This document shows, in pieces, positions 36,601 to 46,546 of a DNA stretch of 64,000 bases (within the stretch, counting starts at the first letter, position 1; every line of letters begins with the position of its first letter). This DNA is from Anoplopoma fimbria. Lineage: Eukaryota > Chordata > Actinopteri > Perciformes > Anoplopomatidae. The translations under genes and the position numbers were made by a program. The notes beneath the pieces were generated by a model that was given only the letters and a program-made list of their open reading frames with translations, did no database searches and was not told the origin of the DNA. The stretch covers positions 7,170,028 through 7,234,027 of the forward strand of contig NC_072471.1 of assembly GCF_027596085.1 (NCBI RefSeq). Reading direction: 5' to 3'.

Positions 36601-38640
36601 GTGAGCTTTAGAGGTGATGATAGGTGGATTTGTTGTCTTTGCACAAAACCATGCTACTGTCTCCACCCATTTCCAGTGCTTGTGCTTAGCTAAGCTAGCT
36701 GGCTTCTGGCTCCGGCTTCATATTTACCGTACAGACATCATAGTGGTACCAATCATTCATCCAACTCTCAGCAAGAAGGCAAATACGTTTATTTCCAGAA
36801 ATGTCAAATTATTCCTTTAATGTTTTTTTACTTTCTAATAATTGTATCTTAACCAAATATCTACTGCTTCCTATTTCTTTTTTTCTTCAGATAAAGTAAT
36901 GTACAGCTCAAAGGGAATTAATTGCTTAGTAATTGCTTTAACACTTGAAATATTATTTCCCAGAAATGTGAGTGATTTCACCAGGAGCCAATCTGATGTA
37001 TCAGTCGCCCCCTCTGTTATAGCCATCAAAGGAATCAACAAAGGTAATCTAAATAATATCTAAAAATAAAATCCACCTGTTTTACCCACACTTACGTCCT
37101 TTTTTTGTTATTTGCAGGTGAGGCGGACGAGATGACATCCATCATCTTCACCTGCTCTCAGTGTCCCTTCCACCACTCGGAGGAAAACAGCCCTCCTCAC
37201 TTCCACATGCAGAGCGTTCCCACTGAAGTGTACAGGACTCTCTCGGGAGCCAAATTCACACCGTCTCCTTCCAGCACGGATGAGATTTTTACATCCATTA
37301 AACTTTTCCCCAGAGGAAACACAGAGGAGAGCAAAGCAGAACAACCAGACACTCAAAGCAAAGCCAACGTGCCTCAGTCTCACGGCAGACAGAAGACGCT
37401 CACATGTGAGACGTGCGGTAAGACATTCACCCGGTCGTCAGACGTGAGGAGACACCAGCTCACGCACACCGGAGAGAGGCCGTTTAACTGCTCGCGCTGC
37501 GATCGGACCTTCCAGCACTCGTGGGATCTGGCCAAACACGAGAGCAAACACCACGGCGTGGCCATTTCTTTCTCCTGCCAGCTGTGCGGGACCTCCTTCA
37601 CTAACCTCCGCACACTGACCGTCCACCATAAGAAGTCTCACTCCCAGGAGAGCCAGCTGCCCCAGATCTGCTCCATCTGCAGCCACAGCTTCCCGACTTC
37701 CTCCGAGCTGCTCGAGCACAGGAAGTCTCACGTCTCGGCCAAACGCTACATCTGCAGGCAGTGCGGCGAGGGCTTCGACTCCCTGCTCGCCCGCTCCCAG
37801 CACCGGCAGATGCATCAGGTGAAAAGTCAGTTCAAGTGCCCACATTGTGAGAAGACGTACACCCGGCGGTCTGATGTGAAGAGGCATCTGTCCACCCACA
37901 CTGGGGAGCGACCGTACCAGTGTAACCAGTGCAGCAAACGGTTCTCGCTCCGTTTCATGTATATGAAACACCTCCGAGTTCACACGGGGGAGCGGCCTTT
38001 CCAGTGCTCCCACTGCCCCAAGAGGTTCACCCTGGTGTCCGTGCTGGCCCGACACGAGAGGATGCACACGGGGGAGAAACCTTTCCTCTGCTCTCAGTGC
38101 GGGAAGGGCTTTTTATCGCAGGGGGAGCTTTCTAAACATCACCGGTCTCACATGGACGACAGGCCCTACTCCTGCCCTCAGTGTGACAAGTGTTTCAAGA
38201 GCAAGAAAACCCAGCAGGAGCACATCGTCTCCCACAGCGGCGCCCGCCCATACCCCTGCACCTACTGCGGGAAGGGCTTCACCAAACCGTACGCACTGAC
38301 CAGACACAACCTCATCCACACGGGAGAGAGGCCGTTCCCCTGCGGACACTGCGAGAAGTCGTTCCTCACCCTCGGGGAGGCTCAGCTGCACCAGCGCATC
38401 CACACGGGGGAGAGGCCTTACCCGTGCGACGTCTGCGAGCTCAAGTTCAAGAGCTCGTCGGAGCTGGCGCGACACAAGCGGAGCCATTCGGGGGTGAAGC
38501 CGCTGAAGCCGTACTGCGAACAGTGCACGAAAACATTCACGTCAAAGGCTAAGCTTAAGAAACACATGGAGAAACACAGGGAAGAGGCAGAAGCAGCACA
38601 GTCTGTGGACTCTATACAGGCCGAGGAATCAATTCATTAA
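33611..38640 (+). CDS. tinf2: TIN2 (TINF2) N-terminal domain protein with 14 C2H2 zinc fingers
   Basis: Eight exons: 33611-33874, 33958-34059, 34145-34240, 34325-34435, 34520-34637, 35274-36056, 36891-37043, 37118-38640. They form one open frame of about 1049 residues. Residues 1 to about 230 match the TRFH-like fold of the shelterin protein TIN2: AAMWQLAKQKDVMNYEKLQE, VPGLINHTQRAQLILGLRAR, then YGPQYNAALHVLLWELLSKL and EKLLPVPDLKQ align with human TIN2 (SWQ, VPGL-type, GLKAK, LEKALPTP). Exon 6 is an acidic linker. Exon 8 encodes one degenerate and 14 standard CxxC-H3-4H fingers (about residues 639-1029) with HTGERPF/Y linkers. Human TIN2 has no zinc fingers. In mammals TIN2 bridges TRF1, TRF2 and TPP1 at telomeres; I see no clear FxLxP TRF1-binding motif. 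The start codon is provisional (weak context). Exon 7 has an alternative junction (36039 to 36964) that also keeps frame. The telomeric role here is inferred from the domain only. Confidence 0.8.
36365..36820. mobile_element. fold-back MITE in the intron before exon 7 of the TIN2-zinc-finger gene
   Basis: Left end 'gttgacattttggtaaat' and right end 'ccagaaatgtcaaattattc' are inverted. Inner phrases 'agccgtttagcttagctta' and 'gctaagctagctggc' are also inverted. The right end lies only about 70 bases from the candidate exon 7 acceptor. Same family as 6430-6990, 43780-44515 and 49580-49895. Confidence 0.7.
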
Positions 38641-39206
38641 ATGACTGAAAGAGACTATAACAGTGGTTAAATCAGTAGAATCATGAAAACGAATGTTCAG
38701 TTTCAGGATGCTTGTGTTCGGATACTACATGTCTTTACTATCAAGTGTTTGATACTGTTGCATCCTTCAAACTTTTGAGTAAAATACTTTGACAAATCAT
38801 TTTACACATATCAGTGTTTCATACTTTACTCTCTCATCTTCACTTTATTTTGAAGTTTGCAACAGGGAAGGTAGAATTATGTTCAAAATGGAAATCACAC
38901 GTGAACAGAATTGTTCATTAAATACATTTTTTCACTCTATAAACTGTAAGTTTCTATACTATGATATTGTGGGTCGGTGGGGTGCATCGATTTAGTTTAA
39001 AGTTTAAATTAAAACAAACCAAAAATAAGACAAGGCGAATAATTACATAAAAAACAAATGAACTAAAATCTTATATATATAAATGATTTTAGTTCGTATA
39101 TATATATACTTTTTAATTTAACAATATTCACAAGTTCTCCATTATACTACCATTAAATCAGGAAAGGTAAGGACTATTTGGAGTTTTAAGTTGTGCTTAA
39201 TAATGT

Positions 39207-39208
<2 letters not shown>

Positions 39209-39247
<39 letters not shown>
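39209..39247. repeat. (AT)n microsatellite
   Basis: AT dinucleotide run of about 19 units. Confidence 0.95.
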
Positions 39248-39250
<3 letters not shown>

Positions 39251-39279
39251 TATATATTCAGCATAATTTGTCACTAGTG

Positions 39280-39560
39280 TTTGTAGTGCTTTATACTTTA
39301 TGGGAATGGCTCTGAACTTGCAGCCATGCCACCACCAAGGGGTCAATGCATGATTAACAAGGATAGAAAACTAGGAAAACACAAATATGCTGCACAAAAA
39401 TAGATTCTAACACGCCAAACTAAGATGGTGCACATGCTAAACCTTATACCTGCTTAGCATGTCAGCATGCTGATGTTCCTCTGTGCCTTAGTACAGCTTC
39501 GCAGAGCTGGTAGCATGACTGTTGACTCATTTAAGGCCTGTAACAATGATACAATGTGAC
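39280..39560. repeat. dispersed teleost repeat
   Basis: Contains 'gcttagcatgtcagcatgct' and 'tgtgccttagtacagcttc', wording repeatedly found in fish genomes as a non-coding interspersed element. Borders are approximate and the family is not named here. Confidence 0.5.
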
Positions 39561-41358
39561 ACTTTAAGAAGGAATAATTAGCCTGCTCTTCGTTGGAACT
39601 GCTCACTCTGACGTGTGACCTGCAACAATGGTTTTGAAAGAAGACATGGCTTTGTTTTGAGGGTTACAACAAGTCAGAAAGGTTGGGGAATTCTACTTTA
39701 AGGCTCTGCTTTTATTGTGTCTGGTTTAAAAGGGCGAATCTGCAGCCACCAAAAACGAGGGCTTCCCCACACCTCCTTTCCCCCGGCTTTATTTTCAAGG
39801 AGCTGTGCTGGAGGTGCCTTTGAAATCTCTTCCTGCATGTGTCAGGTGATGAATTTCCTTCATTTCTGTCCAGAGCGCACATAAAACCCAGTGGACTGAT
39901 GGTTATGGAGCAGAGATTCATTATAAACATCATAAACAGAGCTCACATTCCCTCTACAGACCTCCAGCTGTCTGAGGTAAAAATCCCTCCATCTTCACCC
40001 CGCTCGCTGTTGTAGTCTTCACACACTGGGTGGAGAACAAGCTCCACTAATCTGTCTGTGTAACCTCACAAACACTTGAGAAATCGTTATATGAGCTATT
40101 TGTGGCCAGTCACACCTCATTTTTGAGATTTTTTTTAAATCCAAGTAAATATATGTTACAAGACTATATCTATGTTTCAATCTGGATATTCCCCTCTCTG
40201 TCATCATGTCAATATAATGCTTGTCCTCATAAAAAAATAGAGCTGTATGAATGAGTTTAATTAACTGAGAGGCTTTAATCAGCTCTTATTGGAGGGAGCA
40301 GATGCCGAGCAGGAATTTCCAGGATTAAACTGGCTTGGTCATTTAACAGGGGACCAACAAAGCAGTTACAGTGATGTCTAAAGGAGGAGGGGTTCAGTGG
40401 TTAGAAAATCTATTTTTAGCATTGCATATGTTTCTATATCTATTTTAAACTTTTAGTGCATAGTTCCATTTTATTTGACTAATACCCAGTAAAGAAAAGT
40501 CTATTTTGTGAATTGAGGTGTGACAAAAATCCACCAACTAATTGAAGCTTTCTTGGTTTGTAAGTTGCCTGCACTGTAGTATTGCTATTAAGTGCTTCAC
40601 AGATGAATAAAGAACGTGCTAATTTCTGTAAATGTTAGTGAGCATTAACTGTGCAGTCATGATTTTGGACTACATCATTTTTGTTTTGCGTGTCTTTATA
40701 TCGTTATAAGTATATAGTAAGTAGTTATATAAGTATATTATAAAATAGGTCCATTAATACATTACTTTTAAATTTACGTTATTTTAATTTGTCAAACTTT
40801 CATAAAAGTTAAACATGGGGGAAAGTCATCACACACACTGTAAAGACAGCAGTAGAGTTTCCCCAGTTCTCTTATTCCACAAATAGAAGTAAAATTGTTA
40901 AAAAATATTGTAAAACTCAAAAGGATGTCTCCTCCACACCGAGAGAGGGTGTGCATGGGTGGATTTCAGGTCCTTCCCCACTGCAACTACCTCTCGCCTT
41001 GACCAGAGCGAGGTGCAGTAGCGAGCAGCCAGATGTCTGGATGTGACTATCAGTTGAGGAATTAGAAGAGCTGACGACCATGCAGGTGGAAAGAACGCCC
41101 GAAACAAACGCATAAATACGGTGGACACAACGAGGCTGTGGATGCAGATAACGGCGCGACGCGACACCCATCAGTGTGATTTACAGTCCAGTTGACGTTT
41201 TGTGGTGTTGATGGCGGATTAATGACCAGTCATAAAGAAGTCGGGGGGATTGTGTGTTGCAGGAGGACAATAGTGAGGCACTGATAGAAGAAGAAAGAGA
41301 GAGGAGGAGTGTGTCGAAAGAGAGAGAGAGGGGAGTAGATATAAACCAAGCCGAGATC

Positions 41359-42447
41359 ATGAGCTCCGCACTGCCTTACAACTCGCTGTCAGCTCGGCCG
41401 AGTCCCAGCAGGCAAGCTCTGGACTGGGAGCACCAGCAGCTGGCCGTGCGACGACTTTCCTCCCCGCGGGGTCACGACCTGCTCTCTCCACCTCCTCTTC
41501 CTCGTCGACCCTCCGCGATCCCCAGCTACCTGCTGTCGCCCTACCAAGAGCAGGAGGAGCAGCTCCACGAGCAACAGCAGCGACTCTCCTTGTCCGTGTG
41601 CTCAGAGGCCTCCCTGGCGCCCCCTGCACCTCCACCCGTGGGCGCTGCCCAGCCCTGCTGCCGCCCAGTGGGAGTCATGCACCTACTGCGCCTGGGTCTC
41701 CTGGCCTTCAGCTGCCTCTTCTGGGCGGCCGGCTTGGCCATCCTCACCCTGGGCGTGTGGGCACAGATTTCCCTGGCGGACTACATGCTGCTGTCTGCCA
41801 ACCGCTACCCCAACGCTCCTCTCATCCTTCTGTCCACGGGTGCAGCCGTCACCGCCTGGGGCTTCCTGGGTTGCCTAGGGGTGGCCGCAAACCTGCCCGC
41901 CGTGCTCAGGGCTTACGGTTTCTTTCAACTCGCTGCACTTATAGCCGGTTTGGCGGCCGGACTCTCAGGTCTCTTCTACCGCGAAGACATCGCCGGAGGA
42001 TTTCGCAGCGGCTTACAGCGAGCGGTGGCCGGCTACACCGAGGACGAAGGCCGTGCCGATGCGTTAGACAGCCTGCAGAGGGCCCTGGAGTGTTGTGGAG
42101 CTGAGGGTTGGCGTGACTGGCTCGCGTCAGACTGGGCCATCCAGCACATGACCTTCCTGCCCAACGACAACGGAACCTCAGTGTCGCTGCCGGACAGCTG
42201 CTGCGTGAGGCGCAAGGGCTGCAAGAATCGACCTCTTCTGTCCGATGACGTCGAAGGAGTGGCAGCGGCGGGAATCCATCCACACGGCTGCTTCCGCAAA
42301 GTCTTCAGTTTAGTCAACGACAACGTCTTCCACATTGCCGCCACCGTGTTGGGATTGGCCCTCACCCAGATCGGAGGCATCGCCCTGGCTTGTCTGCTGG
42401 CCAACAGACTGGCACCAAGACAACATCGACGTGTGGTGGCACATTAA
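41359..42447 (+). CDS. intronless tetraspanin, TSPAN6/7-like
   Basis: One uninterrupted exon of 362 codons from ATG at 41359 (A at -3) to TAA. Residues 1 to about 100 are a Pro/Ser/Gln-rich cytoplasmic tail (QEQEEQLHEQQQ) not seen in TSPAN6/7. Then come four membrane helices (about 108-133, 154-176, 184-207, 323-348) and a large extracellular loop with CCG (245-247), SCC (280-282), C288 and GC (310-311), a six-cysteine layout like TSPAN7. One N-glycosylation sequon NGT is at 271. The stretch GVWAQISLADYML and YPNAPLILLSTGAAV parallels TSPAN7 (GVWGKLTLGTYISL, NAPYVLIGTG). Ordinary TSPAN6/7 genes have several introns, so this copy looks like an old retrocopy that stayed coding. Tetraspanins organise membrane protein clusters; the partner here is unknown. 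Confidence 0.88.
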   Translation: MSSALPYNSLSARPSPSRQALDWEHQQLAVRRLSSPRGHDLLSPPPLPRRPSAIPSYLLSPYQEQEEQLHEQQQRLSLSVCSEASLAPPAPPPVGAAQPCCRPVGVMHLLRLGLLAFSCLFWAAGLAILTLGVWAQISLADYMLLSANRYPNAPLILLSTGAAVTAWGFLGCLGVAANLPAVLRAYGFFQLAALIAGLAAGLSGLFYREDIAGGFRSGLQRAVAGYTEDEGRADALDSLQRALECCGAEGWRDWLASDWAIQHMTFLPNDNGTSVSLPDSCCVRRKGCKNRPLLSDDVEGVAAAGIHPHGCFRKVFSLVNDNVFHIAATVLGLALTQIGGIALACLLANRLAPRQHRRVVAH

Positions 42448-45400
42448 TGGTCAATTCAAAAAAAAAATTGGCAACCTACACCAAGGATTGACCAATTTGT
42501 AGATAATTAGATTTAGGAATGAACTATGCCCTTAAAGAGTAATAGAGTTGCGAAGCATTTGGGAATTATTCAGTGTCCAGGTTTCCAGGATTAAAAGTCT
42601 TGTTTATTTTCTGCATCAGTATTTGGAGGTCTTCCATGGCTTGGATGTGCATGAAAAGTTTCCTTACAAAAAAAGCACCAACTGCTTTATGACTTATGTG
42701 GTTCTATGACAAAACGTACAAAGGTACAAGCCTGTGTAAAAAACATAAATAGAGAAATCAACTATGACTCCTGTTGAGCGTTGAGTTAGAAACAGAATTA
42801 CAGAGCAGCAACTTGAAGCTAAAGCTGGTATTTTGTAGATCTAAAAATCTAATTACTTTCAGTGGCTGGGTCAATTTGGATGAAATGACCGGTTAAGGTG
42901 TAATAAAAAATAAATCAGGATTTCTAAGAAACTAGGCTGAAATAATTAAAACCGATGGTCATGACATAAACTTATAGTACTGTTAAATTATCCAAAGACT
43001 CCTTTGTTTCTAGGTTGAGGAACATTGAGGATTTCATTAAAAGAAATGGGAAAATAGCAACTCCTTACACCTCGCAACTCTTTTACACCTGTTGTTTGCC
43101 TGGTCTTCTGCACAAATGTAAAAAATGCTTCATTGATTCAGTGTGGGTGGGATGAATTGGTGAGTTGGGAGGTGTGTACATTTAATTCCTGCAAATAGTG
43201 GTTTGGGCAGCATACTTTAAATCTCAAAAACTAAATGAAAGTACAATGAGACTTTGTTTCAGAAATGTTTAAATATTGGCATGGATTAATATGCTTCATT
43301 ATATAGAACCATACATATTCATTTGGGTTAAACTGATGGGATTTGGTACATCTCACCACCGAATGCACAGGAATGTTCACCAGCAGTTTTCCACCTCCGA
43401 TGATTCAGTTTTGCTGTGTTCAACAGATGTTCGTATCCACACCATTTAGTTCTTCCATCACAAAAACCTGCACTGTGCTAGAATGGTGCGTTTAAAAATA
43501 GCTAAATAAGCTACTGCTGTCTGTGGTATTTTGTGCCGTTTACATCTGACAGGCTGTAATATTGAGGTGAAATAATGACTGCTTTAAAAAAAATGTTCAC
43601 CCAATGTCTCTGTGTTGTTAGAGTTTGTATATACCGAAGCACAAAATTTATTTTAATCACTGAATATTGTGAATAACCCTTTTTAAATGCTCAACTACGT
43701 AAGCATGACCCAGATGTTGTGCATCCCAAAGTTAGCATGAAACTTGCTCTTTTTCAACATCAGACCCAAGTTGACACATAAAAAGCTCAACATTTTGGGA
43801 AATATCTTCAATGGCTTTCTTGCAGAGCGTTAGATGAGATGAGGAAAGCTGTTTCCACTTGTTTACAGTCAGTCTATGCTAAGATTATCGTCTCCTGGCT
43901 GTAGCTTCATATTTAGCCAGGGTTGCCAAGTCTCACACTGGGGACATTTTCTTCCACGAGTAAAATTCAGAACGATGTTTCCTCGTGTCAGGTTTATTAT
44001 TAAAAGTTTTTGTTTTTTAGTTTTGTTGCTGAAATGCAAATGTCAAAACAATATTTGCAGAAGGCTATGGTTGCATTATTGCACACAAAGATGTGTTTCC
44101 AATGTCTCTTATCGTAAAAGTTAATAAAAAATATTTCAGCAGGTTGGAATATTACACATTTTAACTTCACAATTAGTTACTGAATTTGTGTTATTTAACA
44201 TATTTTCTGTGTTTCTCAGGCTTATCATACATTTTGTTAAAAAAAAAAGGTATTTTCTGCCATTGTCGTGATATTAAGGATTATGTAGCCTATATTAATA
44301 TTTGGGTGTTGTATTGTTGTATTTTGAGATGTGGAGTTGACGTTTTTTGTTCTTCAAATACACGATTTAAAAGGTCAGATCATCCCAATTCAAAATAATC
44401 TATTCAAGCACAAAACAACAACAACAAAATCTGAATGTTATGAGAGTGGTATTGAGCTTTTCAACTAGCTATTTGAAAGAAATCAATTAAGCGAGTTTCC
44501 CTAAATGTCTAGCTATTCATTAGATGAATGGTAAAGTGTTTTTCTCAAATGAACTTATTATTACATGTGTTTTAAGATTATTATATGTACTGAGATGATA
44601 AAAGTCCATTCGCCTTCCATCCATCCTCAACATCATACCTTTCCTATTTAGGATAGACCTTTTTATTGCTCTTGTGAAATGTAGCCTTTGATGATATACA
44701 GTATATATATGTATAATGTATTCTAATAATCACCAACACGCATGATTGAAACTGTAAACTATGTCTGTCAAACAATAAACAAAAAATCTTCCTCATTGCA
44801 AGATGTGATAGTGATTTTATACTTGGAATGAGAATGTCAAGGTCTGCTGCCCTTGAATATATTAAATATATAAACCACAACTGCATTCTTGTAGCTTAAT
44901 TTTAAGTATGTAATGTCTAACATCTCGAGCAGTTTTTCAGTTTTAATGTGAGTATTTTCCTCTAAAAGGTGGAAATAAGTGAAGATTGTATCCCTCGTCC
45001 TGACAGGTGGCAGGTTCAGACCTCCTATATTAATTTTAATGAGCTTTAGAAACAACTCTAGATCTTTAATTGTATGAGGAAGGCCTTGCTGGAAGGGTGC
45101 CAGAGTGGTAAATTCCCAGCACTGGGAGTGGTCAATCTTCACTGAGACCTCTGGCAGGGCAATTGTGAATTATGACTTAATGAACGACAGCTCATTTTCT
45201 ACACCACCTGAGACAACAGCGATTACATCTGCCCTTGAAGGGAGACAGCAGATACAGACACACAGCGTGTGTGTGACGAAACACAAAGCATTGTGACCCG
45301 GCATTGATTAGTTTATGGAGCAGAACATTATGAGCTACAATCCTCTGCTCAAATTGGGCAATATGAAGTTCACAGTTAATCACAAAGATTACCTTAAAAC

Positions 45401-46546
45401 CAACATATATATCTACATTTAGAGATATAGAGGCTTTGGGAGCGGTGGCCTCTAGACAATGACTACCATTTTCACGACCTAATTATGGTATTGATTAGCC
45501 TACATTATGCTCCAACAAGGCTTGCGGATGCTTTCTATCTGATTATACTGTCCCTGTTTAAACTATTTTGCCCGAGGTTGCTACATCCCCGCCCGAAGTT
45601 TCATCACACCAGAGAGGAGCTCTGAGAGCAACACCTTAAATCAGGAAAACCACAAGGGGCATTTTGCTCTTAATACCTCTGAAAACTATTTTGGGTTGGG
45701 AACTTTAATGTGCACTATTTGTGACTCGTATTCTAACAGAACAAATACTCAGAGGAAGTGTCACAAAATGGCTGCAGAGTTGTGCAAATATATAATCACT
45801 ATCAGGTCTCCACAGCACCAAAAGACTCCAAAAGACGAGTATATAATAACATTAATAAATTAAAGGTTTACATGAATACTAACAACCTTTAAAAACACAA
45901 CAATCATATAAATCATGGAATAACCTTCTCCAGTTAGTATTTTTGATGATTTAAAACCCTTAATTATGTATTAAATCCTTTATTATTCTGACATGTCTAA
46001 TGTTGAAGTTGCCAAAATAAACATTGCTTCAGGCTCTCTTCCCAAAATGGGTGTGTCTTTAAATTGTTTTTGAAAAGTCTCCTGAATCTGATAACAGAGA
46101 TTCCTCTATTTTGTGTGGGCTGTCATCACTTTAAGGAAATAAGAAATCCACACTGCAGTCTGGATACACATGTCTTAGACTTGGGAATATAGCTTGGATA
46201 TGTTTAATTTGCCCTGTCCATTTTATTCAAATACACGTTTTTTTTTAAGAATGGATGGCAATAAAATGATCCACACTGTATATTGAGAAGAATGTAATAT
46301 AAGTGTATAAGTGTTTGACGTTTATAGAAATGTATTTTGGAGTAAATTGCAGGTCTTTACCTCTACTCTCCGCCTCTTTAAGTCTGTCCTTCATCTGACT
46401 CCTCGGTTTGCACAGCAGCCTGTTGTACTCTGACCCACATTTTATTTGGCAATTCTCACCAACCACTCGGTCGCCGGTCGCTGTGCGCAAAAGGAGCCGC
46501 TTGGAAATGTAGCTGTTCTCTTTTACGCACAGCGAGGTCTCCAAAC
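42448..46546. other. tetraspanin 3' UTR and intergenic region
   Basis: AT-rich sequence with a fold-back MITE (43780-44515). The part 45050-45650 is compositionally more balanced and could hold regulatory sequence, but nothing specific can be shown. The def6 promoter and 5' UTR should lie just left of 46547. Confidence 0.45.
43780..44515. mobile_element. fold-back MITE, possibly with an internal insertion
   Basis: Left part 43785-43915 ('caacattttgggaaatatc', 'gcgttagatgagatgagg', 'tggctgtagcttcatattta') and right part near 44430-44510 ('tgagagtggtattgagc', 'ctaaatgtctagc') correspond to the two arms of the family at 36365 and 49580. The 500 bases between are unlike the other copies. Confidence 0.45.

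Larger units (their letters stand above)
38641..41358. other. intergenic region and tetraspanin upstream sequence
   Basis: Holds an 11-bp-arm hairpin at 39060-39095, an AT microsatellite, a dispersed repeat (39280-39560) and otherwise AT-rich sequence. From about 40950 the base composition becomes richer in G+C, probably the promoter and 5' UTR of the tetraspanin. A 'gtgttgcag' at 41254-41262 could be a splice acceptor, so an untranslated upstream exon is possible. Confidence 0.5.

Noticed and set aside
37438..38067. 209-residue minus-strand ORF
   Set aside because: Shadow of the zinc-finger exon; the repeated finger codons keep the opposite strand open.
41254..41358. 35-codon N-terminal extension of the tetraspanin
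   Set aside because: It would need a GTG start; the first ATG in a good context is at 41359, and 41254-41262 looks more like a splice acceptor.
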